Source: Planctomycetota bacterium (GTDB lineage Bacteria > Planctomycetota > Phycisphaerae > Tepidisphaerales > Tepidisphaeraceae). From it: a stretch of DNA of 8,814 nucleotides. The notes beneath the pieces were generated by a model. That model did not search any database, was not told the DNA's origin, and worked only from the letters and a program-made list of their open reading frames with translations. The translations under genes were made by a program, and so were the position numbers. This document shows positions 1 to 7,053 of this stretch, one piece after another. The first letter of the stretch is position 1; each line of letters opens with the position of its first letter. The stretch spans positions 1 to 8,814 of the forward strand of contig JAKORQ010000289.1 in the NCBI GenBank assembly GCA_029777755.1. The letters run 5' to 3'.

Positions 1-1307
1 AGGTCGCTGGAGCCGGCCAGGCGGGTGGCGAGCTCCGATACCAGCCCGCCGTCACCTTTCCAGAAGCGGCGGATGGTGTCGCGATACTTGCCGTTCCATT
101 CGGTCCAGAGGACAGGGAAGTTGCCCACCTGGTAACCGCCGGGGCCGACGTCCCAGGGCTCGGCGATCAGCTTCACCTGCGAGAGGACCGGGTCCTGGTG
201 GATGATGTCGAAGAATGCGCCGAGGCGGTCCACCTCGTGCAGCTCTCGGGCCAGCGCGCTGGCAAGATCGAAGCGGAATCCATCCACGTGCATCTCCGTC
301 ACCCAGTAGCGCAGGGAGTCCATGATCATCTGCAGTACGCGGGGATGGCGCACGTTGAGGGTGTTGCCGCAGCCGGTGTAGTCCATGTAGTAGCGCGGAT
401 TGTCGGCGGTAAGACGATAGTAGCTGGAGTTGTCCACACCGCGCCAGGAGAGCGTCGGGCCCATGTGGCTGCCTTCGCAGGTATGGTTGTAGACAACGTC
501 GAGGATCACCTCGATGCCGGCCTTGTGCAGCTCGCGCACCATCATCTTGAACTCGTTAACGCTCTTTCGCGGGCTGGCCTTGGAGGCGTACTGCAGGTGT
601 GGCGCGAAGAACCCGAGAGTGTTGTACCCCCAGTAGTTGGTCAGTCCCTTCTCAACCAGGTTGCGGTCATCGAGATGGTAATGGACGGGCAGCAGTTCGA
701 CGGCGGTTACGCCCAGGCTGAGCATGTGGTCAAGCATGGCCTGCGAGGAGAGGCCGGAGTACGTGCCGCGACGATCCTCCTCCACGCCGGGGTGCAGCAT
801 GGTGGCGCCGCGCACATGCACCTCGTAGATCAGCGTCCTGCTCCAGGGCGTGCGCGGCGGGCGGTCATCGCCCCACGTGAAGGCGGTGTCGATGACGGCC
901 GCCAGTGGGCACAATGCCGCACTGTCGGTGGTGGAAGCAGTCAGATCGTCTTCCCCCACTGCATACGCAAAAAGTGAATCATCCCAGCGGACATCCCTGC
1001 CGATCGCCTTGGCATATGGATCCAGCACTACCTTGTTGGGATTGAAGCGATGCCCTTCATCGGGAGAGTAATTGCCGTAGACGCGGTATCCGTACAGTTG
1101 ACCCGGCTCGACGTCGGGAAGATACCCATGCCAGACCTGGTCTGTTTTCTCCGGCAGCGAGATGCGCGCTGTTTCATGCTGGTCGTCGGGTGAATCAAAA
1201 AGACACAACTCCACCCGGCTGGCGTTCTCTGAGAATATGGCGAAATTGACACCGCTGCCGTCCCATGTGGCGCCAAGCGGATATGATCGTCCCGGCCAAA
1301 CGCGCAT
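1..1307 (-). CDS. glgX: Glycogen debranching enzyme GlgX (5' part, truncated by window edge)
   Basis: GH13 isoamylase-type enzyme that hydrolyses alpha-1,6 branch points of phosphorylase-trimmed glycogen in the cytoplasm. About 435 N-terminal residues are present; the family is usually 650-720, so the C-terminal third lies off the left edge. Seen directly: an N-terminal CBM48-like segment (YPLGATWDGSGVNFAIFSEN, residues 9-28), the GH13 motif DVVYNH (270-275), the nucleophile motif DGFRFDLA with Asp347, and the acid/base motif AEPWDVGPGGYQ with Glu383. The third catalytic Asp would lie beyond the edge. NYWGYN and GPTLSWRG are also typical of GlgX. The ATG at 1307 is preceded by GGAAGGGAG at good spacing, and the CBM48 motif starts a few residues in. 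It lies 153 bp downstream of the AraC-type gene on the same strand. That gap is long enough for its own promoter, so co-transcription is uncertain. A trehalose-pathway GH13 enzyme is less likely given these motifs. Confidence 0.92.
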   Translation of the reverse strand, partial: MRVWPGRSYPLGATWDGSGVNFAIFSENASRVELCLFDSPDDQHETARISLPEKTDQVWHGYLPDVEPGQLYGYRVYGNYSPDEGHRFNPNKVVLDPYAKAIGRDVRWDDSLFAYAVGEDDLTASTTDSAALCPLAAVIDTAFTWGDDRPPRTPWSRTLIYEVHVRGATMLHPGVEEDRRGTYSGLSSQAMLDHMLSLGVTAVELLPVHYHLDDRNLVEKGLTNYWGYNTLGFFAPHLQYASKASPRKSVNEFKMMVRELHKAGIEVILDVVYNHTCEGSHMGPTLSWRGVDNSSYYRLTADNPRYYMDYTGCGNTLNVRHPRVLQMIMDSLRYWVTEMHVDGFRFDLASALARELHEVDRLGAFFDIIHQDPVLSQVKLIAEPWDVGPGGYQVGNFPVLWTEWNGKYRDTIRRFWKGDGGLVSELATRLAGSSD

Positions 1308-1460
1308 GCGATCTCCCTTCCAGGTGCCTATCGTCAAACCGTCTCTACGGCGGCAAAATGCAAACGAAGTGCCGACTCAAGCGGGATTGCAGGCATCAGG
1401 AAATGCCCTACAGATGAGGGTACGCGGGTCATTTGCGCTGCGCATCAGCCTGCTGAGGCG

Positions 1461-2278
1461 TCATGGTCCGGGGTTGTCGCGCAGGTATTCCTGCGGTGAC
1501 ATGCCCATCTCGCGGCAGAAGATGCGGTGAAACTGGGGGTAGCTGCCGAAGCCCGCCTCAAGGGCGACGCTCATCAGTTTCCTTCCCCGGCGGGCAGGCA
1601 GCAGTTCCAGGAATCTCTCCAGTGCACGACGCTGGCGGTATCCCACCAGCGTGACTCCCATCTGCGCGCGAAAGAGGCGACTGAGCCGAGATTCGCTAAG
1701 CCCAACCTGTTGTGCGATTGAGGCAAGCGTCAGGTCGCCGCTCTCGGTGTAGATCAGTCGCGCCGCCTGCTCCACGCCGGGTGTACCCGGCGGAGCGGCG
1801 CCCGGCGATCGGCATCGCGCGAGGCGGCGAAACTCTCCAGCAGGGCATAGGCGGCCCCGGCATTCAGCCGCCTGGGGTCCTGCATTGATTGGTGAAGTCC
1901 AGAATAGAGCAGGGCCAGCCTCCGAGAGGTCTGCTCCGACAGTTGCAGGCAGAAGTTCCCTTCGGGATCGCGTGCCAGCAGCGTGGGCGCGTAGTCGCGA
2001 CAGAGCCGCCGGACAGACTGCCTGCGCCATACCATGATCCACATCTGGAAGTCGGGGGATTGCTCGATAAGCAGATGCTCCTGGTCGGGGAAGAGCCACA
2101 GAAGCGTGCCGGCGATCATATCGTAACGCTGATCCTTGATGAGGTACGTTGCCCGGCCGCGCACGGCGAGGTTTATCTCAAGGTCCTCATGGCGGTGGGT
2201 ATGCAGCATCTGCGTGGGGTGGCGATGTAGCCAGACTCCCGCTTCCAGCCCGGAGGGATATTTCAGCTTCTGCTTCAT
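1461..2278 (-). pseudogene. AraC-family transcriptional regulator, single frameshift in the linker
   Basis: With one frame change this reads as a normal AraC regulator of about 272 residues. The first frame (2278 down to about 1800) encodes a cupin-like sensor: MKQKLKYPSG, then a His-rich strand with H26, H28, H30 and E34, ending near LLESFAASRDADRRAP. The second frame (from about 1795 to the TGA at 1461-1463) encodes both helix-turn-helix motifs: LTLASIAQQVGLSESRLSRL, and MSVALEAGFGSYPQFHRIF followed by MGMSPQEYL. The second frame is -1 relative to the first, as expected from loss of one base in the GC-rich stretch 1785-1808. No slippery heptamer is visible there, so I infer a mutation or a sequencing error, not programmed frameshifting. 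ATG 2278 is chosen because the first frame upstream has no family-like sequence and would cross the divergent promoter; no Shine-Dalgarno precedes it. The divergent PhyH gene is the likely target. The ligand is unknown. Confidence 0.82.
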
Positions 2279-2284
2279 CGACAA

Positions 2285-2290
2285 ATTATG
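2285..2290 (-). promoter_or_regulatory. Possible -10 element for a leaderless AraC transcript
   Basis: Read on the minus strand, CATAAT (5 of 6 matches to TATAAT) ends six bases before the ATG at 2278. No Shine-Dalgarno sequence lies between them. This spacing would place the transcript start at or next to the A of the ATG, as in leaderless mRNAs. No convincing -35 is present, so the call is tentative. Confidence 0.3.
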
Positions 2291-2347
2291 AGAACTGTAG
2301 GCCGGAAGATGAGAAGAATGCCCATTTCCCGCCGCGGAATAATGAAA

Positions 2348-2376
2348 CACCGAGGCAGGGAGCTTCGGTGAAGGAG
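2348..2376 (+). promoter_or_regulatory. Hairpin abutting the Shine-Dalgarno of the PhyH gene
   Basis: CACCGA (2348-2353) and TCGGTG (2365-2370) form a perfect 6-bp inverted repeat around an 11-base spacer. The ribosome binding site AAGGAG (2371-2376) begins at the next base, with normal spacing to the ATG at 2382. It could be an RNA hairpin affecting initiation, or a DNA operator for the divergent AraC regulator. A weak -10-like AATAAT lies at 2338-2343. Confidence 0.35.
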
Positions 2377-2381
2377 AACCC

Positions 2382-3146
2382 ATGAGCGTCACGTACACGT
2401 CAGTCATCACCGATGAGTTGAAGCAGCAGTTCCGCGATGAGGGATACTTCATCCTTCCCGGCGTGCTGCCCGCCGAGCATCTGGAACTGCTCCGCAGCGA
2501 GTGCGGCGGATTTATCGATCGCATGAACGCCAGGATGGACGAGCAGGGAACCGACGTCCTGGGCATCAATCATCGCAACAAGCGTTATTTCGTCAGTAAC
2601 TGCTACGCCCAGCGGCCAATCCTGGGGAAGTTCATCTTCAGTGAACTGATGGCCGAGGTCTGCCGCGCCACCCTTGGGCCAAATGCCTACCTGTTCTGGA
2701 ACCAGTACGTGGTGAAGTGCGCGGAGCAGGGGATGAAGTTCAGCTGGCACCAGGATTCAGGATACGTTCATCCCAATCACAAGCCGTACCTGACCTGCTG
2801 GATCACTCTTGATGATGTGACTGAGGAGAACGGCACGGTCTACCTGCTGCCTTACAGCCGATCCGGGATCCGCACCTGGGTGCAGCATACCGTTGATCCA
2901 GAGACCAACGACCGGGTGGGATACTTCGGCAGCGACAGGGGGATTCCGGTGATCGCCCCGGCCGGCAGCATCGCCTGTTTCACCAGCTACGTGTTCCACA
3001 GCTCCGGCGCAAATCGCACAAAGAACATGAGGCGAATCTTCCTGGCGCAGTACTCCAGTGAACTCATCATGAAGGAGGACGGCGTAACGCCGTGGGGCGG
3101 CACCGAGCAGTTCCTCAAGGATGGCGTACGCATCCGCGAACAGTAG
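2382..3146 (+). CDS. Phytanoyl-CoA dioxygenase (PhyH) family protein
   Basis: Predicted cytoplasmic Fe(II)/2-oxoglutarate-dependent oxygenase of 254 residues, typical for compact bacterial PhyH members. The fold begins with FRDEGYFILPGVLP (17-30). The iron-binding HxD is SWHQDSGY with His123 and Asp125. The distal His is His206 in YVFHSSGANRT, and the Arg expected to bind the 2-oxoglutarate carboxylate is Arg217 or Arg218 in MRRIF. The facial triad is therefore complete and the enzyme should be active. The substrate cannot be read from sequence: bacterial relatives hydroxylate varied small molecules, and phytanoyl-CoA itself is unlikely. The ATG at 2382 has AAGGAG immediately upstream. The gene is divergent from the AraC-type regulator across 103 bp, an arrangement that commonly marks regulator and target, and is followed by a hairpin terminator. 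No transporter or second enzyme accompanies it, so it appears monocistronic. Confidence 0.88.
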   Translation: MSVTYTSVITDELKQQFRDEGYFILPGVLPAEHLELLRSECGGFIDRMNARMDEQGTDVLGINHRNKRYFVSNCYAQRPILGKFIFSELMAEVCRATLGPNAYLFWNQYVVKCAEQGMKFSWHQDSGYVHPNHKPYLTCWITLDDVTEENGTVYLLPYSRSGIRTWVQHTVDPETNDRVGYFGSDRGIPVIAPAGSIACFTSYVFHSSGANRTKNMRRIFLAQYSSELIMKEDGVTPWGGTEQFLKDGVRIREQ

Positions 3147-3173
3147 ATCCGGCAGGCATGAGGTTCCAGGTAG

Positions 3174-3217
3174 CCCCGTCATCGGCAAGTGAGGGCCGGT
3201 GACGGGGTTCTTCATTT
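3174..3217 (+). terminator. Rho-independent terminator of the PhyH gene
   Basis: A 13-bp stem pairs 3174-3186 (CCCCGTCATCGGC) with 3195-3207 (GCCGGTGACGGGG), with one G-U wobble and an 8-base loop, followed by the T-rich tail TTCTTCATTTT. It begins 27 bp after the PhyH stop. On the minus strand no T-run follows the stem, so it probably does not terminate the converging HAD gene. Confidence 0.8.
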
Positions 3218-3290
3218 TGGCCCGTTGGCGAAGGTGAACCTGCCATGGGGGCTCTGGAGGAGTATTTTCCCGCCAGCTGCTGGTTTCCGG

Positions 3291-3974
3291 TCAAGTAGAT
3301 GCTCGATCTGCCTTCTGCTCGATGTGCCGGATCAGTTCTTCAAGCGGCTTTTCCTTCAGGCTTGGGATGATCAGGTCTGCGTGGGAGAGATCGAGCCTGC
3401 CGGTGACCGGATTGGGCACCGCTACGCAGAACAGCCCGGCCGCCTTGGCGGCGGTTACGCCGTTGGGTGAATCCTCCAGTGCGAAGGCATCCGCCGGGGG
3501 TATTCCCAGCGAGCGCAGGGCACACAGATACGGCTCCGGATTGGGCTTGTGATTGCTGGTGTGCTCGGAGCAGGTGAAGGAATCAAACAGACTATCCAGC
3601 CCGAGCCGCTTCAGGTGCCCGACGACCCATCCGCTGCTGGAACTGGAGGCGATGGCGGTCTTCAAGCCAAGTGCGCGGGCCTGGTGGAGATAATCCTCGA
3701 CGCCGGGCATCGCTCCTTCCTGCTCCATCAGCTCCTGGCTGCGGGCCCGGCGGCGTGCCTTGGTTGCCTCGTGGTCGATAGTCCTGCCGCTGAGCTTTTC
3801 CAGGTAGGAGCAGGTGTCGAAGTAGCCGCTGGGCCGGCCGATACAGTCTGCCCATACGTCAATGGGTAGTTCACAGCCGTACTCGCGAAAGATCTCCTGC
3901 CAGGCAACGAGCTCAGGCGTCTCGGTGTCCAGGATCAGACCGTCAAAATCAAAAACAATGGCACGGATGGGCAT
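3291..3974 (-). CDS. HAD-family hydrolase, beta-phosphoglucomutase-like
   Basis: Cytoplasmic haloacid dehalogenase superfamily enzyme of 227 residues, typical for the beta-phosphoglucomutase/sugar-phosphatase subgroup with a helical C1 cap. All four HAD motifs are visible. Motif I is FDFDGLILDTE with nucleophile Asp9 and acid/base Asp11. Motif II is IASSSSS, with Ser110 likely. Motif III is Lys143 in HKPNPEPY. Motif IV is Glu167-Asp168 in ALEDSPNG. The cap lies between about residues 15 and 85. Asp11 fits either phosphatase or phosphomutase, so the substrate (a sugar phosphate or similar) is open. The ATG at 3974 is fixed by the MPIRAIVFDFDG start; no strong Shine-Dalgarno is seen. It is isolated: converging with the PhyH gene on one side and about 400 bp from ubiD on the other. 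Confidence 0.88.
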   Translation of the reverse strand: MPIRAIVFDFDGLILDTETPELVAWQEIFREYGCELPIDVWADCIGRPSGYFDTCSYLEKLSGRTIDHEATKARRRARSQELMEQEGAMPGVEDYLHQARALGLKTAIASSSSSGWVVGHLKRLGLDSLFDSFTCSEHTSNHKPNPEPYLCALRSLGIPPADAFALEDSPNGVTAAKAAGLFCVAVPNPVTGRLDLSHADLIIPSLKEKPLEELIRHIEQKADRAST

Positions 3975-4378
3975 GCCATGATTCTATGGATTTCCCGCGA
4001 AAACCAATACCGGCTTGCCCGTTGGCCAGATGTAGCAGAACCATGCCGCGGTATGGTCTACACCTTGAACCCGCGTCCTGCCCCTTTCTTGGCTCCGCCC
4101 TGGGTCCGGTAGGTGGTCTTTCGTCTGGAACTGGAAAGGGTGTGCGTCTCTCTTCCCCTTACACCAGGGCTGGGGGCGCGAACCTGCTTGTCTGCGGCTA
4201 CAGAGCCAGGAACGGGGCGAATCTTTCTGCCGTGATGCATCTGCTGCCTCGCTTTCCCGCGCTTATTGTCCCGCAGATTCTACGCCCGACGGCAGCGGAA
4301 AAGGGTGGTCAGGCCGGCGATCTCGCGCCAGCCAAGACCTGCTCACATCCCAGGCAAAGACAGCCGATCAGGCTGGCT
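3975..4378. other. Intergenic region without a recognisable gene
   Basis: About 400 bp separate the ubiD stop from the HAD start. Open frames here on either strand give low-complexity Arg/Pro/Gly-rich translations with no family resemblance, and one continues antisense through ubiD, so none is called. A small hairpin just after the ubiD stop (CAGCC/GGCTG, 4361-4375, followed on the minus strand by TCTTTG) is at best a weak terminator. The region holds one clear dyad, listed separately, and presumably the HAD promoter. I compared it by eye with tmRNA and common riboswitch motifs and found no match. Confidence 0.6.
4040..4057. promoter_or_regulatory. 18-bp near-perfect dyad upstream of the HAD gene
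   Basis: ACCATGCCGCGGTATGGT is an inverted repeat with no spacer, broken by one G/T position in nine pairs. It lies 66 bp upstream of the HAD ATG (minus strand). The length and symmetry suit a dimeric repressor's operator; a short RNA hairpin is the alternative. The binding protein is not identifiable here. Confidence 0.35.
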
Positions 4379-5938
4379 CTACAGCCCGTATTCTTTCCAG
4401 CGGCGGGTGACCAGTTCTCGCGTCTCCTCGTCCATCTCCAGCTCCTTCGGCCAGACGCGCACCTTGCCCTCGCCGGGCCACTTGGCAGTGGCATCGAAGC
4501 CGATCTTCGAGCCAGCGCCAAAGTCGGGGGTGGCGTGGTCGAGGATGTCGGTGGGCCCATATGCCACTTCCATGTCGCGGGCCGGGTCGCAGTTGGAGAA
4601 GAGCTGGAAGAGCACCTGCTGCTCGTCATGGACGTCGACGTGCTCATCCACCACGATGATGAACTTGGTAAGCGCCATCTGCCCCGCACCCCAGATGGCG
4701 TGCATCACGCGGCGGGCCTGGAAGGCGTATTCCTTCTTGATCTTCACGTAGGCGCAGTTGTGGAAGACGCCCGAGATCGGCAGTGAGTAGTCGATGATGT
4801 CGGGGATGAGCATCTTCAGGAGCGGCAGGAAGATTCGCTCAGTCGCCTTGCCCAGGTAGTAATCCTCCATGGGCGGCTTGCCGACGATGGTGGCCGGGTA
4901 GATGGCGCCCCTGCGATGGGTGATCGCGGTGACGGTCATCGCCGGGAACCAGTGGGCCAGCGAATAGAAGCCGGTGTGATCGCCGAAGGGGCCTTCCATC
5001 AGCTGCTCATGTGGATCGACATAGCCCTCGATGACGATTTCGGCGTTGGCGGGCACTTCCATGTCCACCGTCTTGCACTTGACCATCTGTATCGCGCCGC
5101 CATTGAGGAAGCCGGCGAACAGCGCCTCATCCATGCCCGGGGGCAGGGGGGCGGTGGCAGCATAGGGAAGCACGGCCTCTCCACCCAATGCGATGGCGAC
5201 AGGCATCTTCTGGCCGCGCCGCTGCCAGAGGCGAAAATGACGCGCGCCATCGTGATGGATGTGCCAGTGCATGGCCGCCAGACGCGGGCCAAACACCTGC
5301 ACGCGATACATGCCGATGTTTCGTTCGCCGGTATCGGGGTTTCGCGTGTAGATCTGCCCAAGCGTGATATATCTTCCCGTGCCGCGCACCTTCACCTGCG
5401 AGATGGCGAACGGATCATTCATGAGGCCTGACTCCAGTTTGCCGTCCAGCGGCCAGCACTGGATCACAGGCAGGCGCGTCAGGTCGGCCTTGTCTCCCTC
5501 AAGCACAACCTCCTGGCAGACGCCGGATGAAACCATCCTGGGCGGGTAGGATCCCAACTCCAGCAGCTTGGGCAACTGCTTCAGCTTGTCGAAGAAACTG
5601 GTGGGTATCTGCGGCTTGACGAGGTCGGCGATACGGTCGGCGATCTCCTGCAACCTGTCGCAGCCCAGCGCCTGGCACACGCGCCAATAGGAGCCATACA
5701 GGTTCATCGCCAGGGGGAAATCGCACCCTGTGACGTTCTCGAACAGCAGTGCCTTGCCGCCAAGGCCGGCGGCGTGCGAGCGGTCAAGCTCCTTGTGTCC
5801 ATGGGGCGCAGGAGACTTGCTCATGCGGTCGGCGATCTCCGATACCTCCAGCAGTGGGGAAACGGAGGCCTTCACCCGGGCGAGTTCGCCGGCGGATTCG
5901 AGCTTGTCTATGAAGTCGCGCAGTGTGCGTGTGGGCAT
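4379..5938 (-). CDS. ubiD: UbiD-family decarboxylase (prenylated-FMN dependent)
   Basis: Predicted prenylated-FMN-dependent (de)carboxylase of 519 residues, near the 490-residue size of classical UbiD with a few insertions. Family motifs run along the chain: a decarboxylation-site Arg at residue 212 in NIGMYRVQVFG, the acidic pair Glu315 and Asp320 in EGPFGDHTGFY (UbiD type, where Fdc enzymes have E and E), KPPMEDYYLGKATE (354-367), and the C-terminal GSKIGFDATAKWPGEG (476-491). Canonical UbiD decarboxylates 4-hydroxy-3-polyprenylbenzoate in ubiquinone synthesis. A lineage that uses menaquinone may instead use this protein on another aromatic acid, and no quinone gene or UbiX cofactor synthase lies nearby. 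The ATG at 5938 starts MPTRTLRDFIDKLE, a normal UbiD N-terminus. No good Shine-Dalgarno precedes it, and it is 20 bp after the cbiM stop, so translational coupling is plausible. Confidence 0.88.
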   Translation of the reverse strand: MPTRTLRDFIDKLESAGELARVKASVSPLLEVSEIADRMSKSPAPHGHKELDRSHAAGLGGKALLFENVTGCDFPLAMNLYGSYWRVCQALGCDRLQEIADRIADLVKPQIPTSFFDKLKQLPKLLELGSYPPRMVSSGVCQEVVLEGDKADLTRLPVIQCWPLDGKLESGLMNDPFAISQVKVRGTGRYITLGQIYTRNPDTGERNIGMYRVQVFGPRLAAMHWHIHHDGARHFRLWQRRGQKMPVAIALGGEAVLPYAATAPLPPGMDEALFAGFLNGGAIQMVKCKTVDMEVPANAEIVIEGYVDPHEQLMEGPFGDHTGFYSLAHWFPAMTVTAITHRRGAIYPATIVGKPPMEDYYLGKATERIFLPLLKMLIPDIIDYSLPISGVFHNCAYVKIKKEYAFQARRVMHAIWGAGQMALTKFIIVVDEHVDVHDEQQVLFQLFSNCDPARDMEVAYGPTDILDHATPDFGAGSKIGFDATAKWPGEGKVRVWPKELEMDEETRELVTRRWKEYGL

Positions 5939-5958
5939 GGAGTTATTTTAAGCCTTAA

Positions 5959-7041
5959 CTAACGGTTCAAGGAGCTATCCGCGGCCGCAGTAGCCGGCTG
6001 CACGGCCCCGGAGCGGCGCATAGCCAATATGCGAACCAGCGCCCATGCAATGATGAAGGTGGCAATCGTGCCAACGGCGCCGGCCGACGCGGTTGACCAG
6101 ATTTCAGAGGAGACCAGCTCCCACTGGTAGTCGGGCATGATGCCGCTCCAGATCGGCTCAACCGTCTCCGGATCGACGCCCAGCCGGGAAACCACTGTCT
6201 CCATGCCGTCCGGCCAGGGGCAGGCAAACGGCGAAACGAACATCGCCAGGCCCAGGGAAAGCAGCAGGCCGAAAACCAGCACAGAGGTGAACTGGCCACG
6301 TACCGGGGCCTTCTGTTCCAGCGAAAGCAGATCGGGTCTAGACTTCGCCAGCGCCGCGACCACCATCCCCGTGATGATCGCCTCGCCGACGCCGATGATG
6401 GCGTGGATGCCGACCATGCCGCCGATGAGCAGGGCTGGTGAGGCGACGCGGGAAAGCGCCATCTGTCCGCCGCACACCGCCGACGCCACCACTACGCTGC
6501 ACCAGGCAGAGATTCCCGCCGCCAATGGCGCTTTGGCGGTACCAAGGAGCTTCAGGGCTGCGCGGTACACTGGATATCCTATCAGCACACCTACCACTGC
6601 CATGTTGAATACGTTCGCCCCGAGGGCGCTGAGGCCACCGTCGGCAAACATCAAACATTGCAGCACCACCACCGAGGTCATGGCGATGATCGCCCCGGCC
6701 GGTCCAAGCAGGACGGCCGCCAGCGCGGCTCCCAGGAGGTGCCCGGAAGCGCCGCCAACGATGGGAAAGTTGAGCATCTGCGCTGCGAAGATGAAGGCGG
6801 CCGAGAGCCCAAGCATCGGGGTGCGATCCTTAGGCAAAGTCTGCGGCACGCGATAGCAGGCATAACCGAGCGCAGCGGCCGACAGGACCGCCGAACTAAT
6901 CGCCACAGGGGCGTTAACCAGTGTGTCGAAAAGGTGCATGGTAGCAGAGAGTACCAGAATCAGCAGCAGACAAGAAGAGATGGCCGCCTGATTGTCCCGT
7001 CGCCAACGAAAAGAGGGCGAGCCTTCACGCTCGCCCTCCAT
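5959..7041 (-). CDS. cbiM: CbiM-type cobalt/nickel S-component with C-terminal PDGLE domain
   Basis: Multi-pass membrane protein of 360 residues, the substrate-binding subunit of an ECF-type Co/Ni importer. Conserved CbiM blocks are FAAQMLNFPIVGGASGHLLG (85-104), ALGANVFNMAVVG (139-151) and GIHAIIGVGEAIITG (211-225). The C-terminal part carries a PDGLE/CbiN-like segment, WPDGMETVVSRLG (276-288), and a final transmembrane helix (about 318-340). Residues 11-34 look like a signal peptide (RWRR, then a hydrophobic run ending VLSAT), leaving Met35-His36 as the mature N-terminus. His101 becomes residue 67 of the mature chain, matching from memory the Met1/His2/His67 metal site of NikM. The usual MHIPDG or MHIMEG is replaced by MHLFDT. 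The ATG at 7041 has a strong AAGGAG overlapping the stop of the upstream gene. No CbiQ or CbiO partner is nearby, so it is either a solitary transporter or served by an ECF module elsewhere. Confidence 0.88.
   Translation of the reverse strand: MEGEREGSPSFRWRRDNQAAISSCLLLILVLSATMHLFDTLVNAPVAISSAVLSAAALGYACYRVPQTLPKDRTPMLGLSAAFIFAAQMLNFPIVGGASGHLLGAALAAVLLGPAGAIIAMTSVVVLQCLMFADGGLSALGANVFNMAVVGVLIGYPVYRAALKLLGTAKAPLAAGISAWCSVVVASAVCGGQMALSRVASPALLIGGMVGIHAIIGVGEAIITGMVVAALAKSRPDLLSLEQKAPVRGQFTSVLVFGLLLSLGLAMFVSPFACPWPDGMETVVSRLGVDPETVEPIWSGIMPDYQWELVSSEIWSTASAGAVGTIATFIIAWALVRILAMRRSGAVQPATAAADSSLNR
7009..7038 (-). terminator. Terminator/attenuator-like hairpin inside the first codons of cbiM
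   Basis: On the minus strand a perfect 10-bp stem, GAGGGCGAGC (7038-7029) with GCTCGCCCTC (7022-7013), encloses a 6-base loop and is followed by TTTT (7012-7009) and then CGTT. It starts at the base after the cbiM ATG (7041-7039) and lies 15 bp past the hss-like stop. The T-run is short, so termination is probably partial. It also encodes residues 2-11 of CbiM. Confidence 0.55.
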
Positions 7042-7053
7042 CGCAAATCTCCT

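Noticed and set aside
198..977. 259-residue plus-strand open frame opposite glgX
   Set aside because: It is antisense to strongly conserved GlgX sequence, is His/Val/Gly-rich with no domain, and reflects third-position GC bias.
2279..2569. N-terminal extension of the AraC frame up to an ATG at 2569
   Set aside because: It crosses the divergent promoter and the start of the PhyH gene and has no regulator-like sequence before residue MKQKLKYPSG.
3271..3290. CCAGCTGCTGG palindrome just after the HAD stop
   Set aside because: Only a 5-bp stem and no T-run on the minus strand, so not supportable as a terminator.
3975..4378. tmRNA, 6S RNA or RNase P RNA in the gene-free gap
   Set aside because: None of the conserved end sequences or core motifs of these RNAs could be found by eye on either strand.
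3986..4786. 266-residue plus-strand open frame covering the gap and the end of ubiD
   Set aside because: The second half is antisense to conserved UbiD residues, the first half is low-complexity, and there is no family resemblance.
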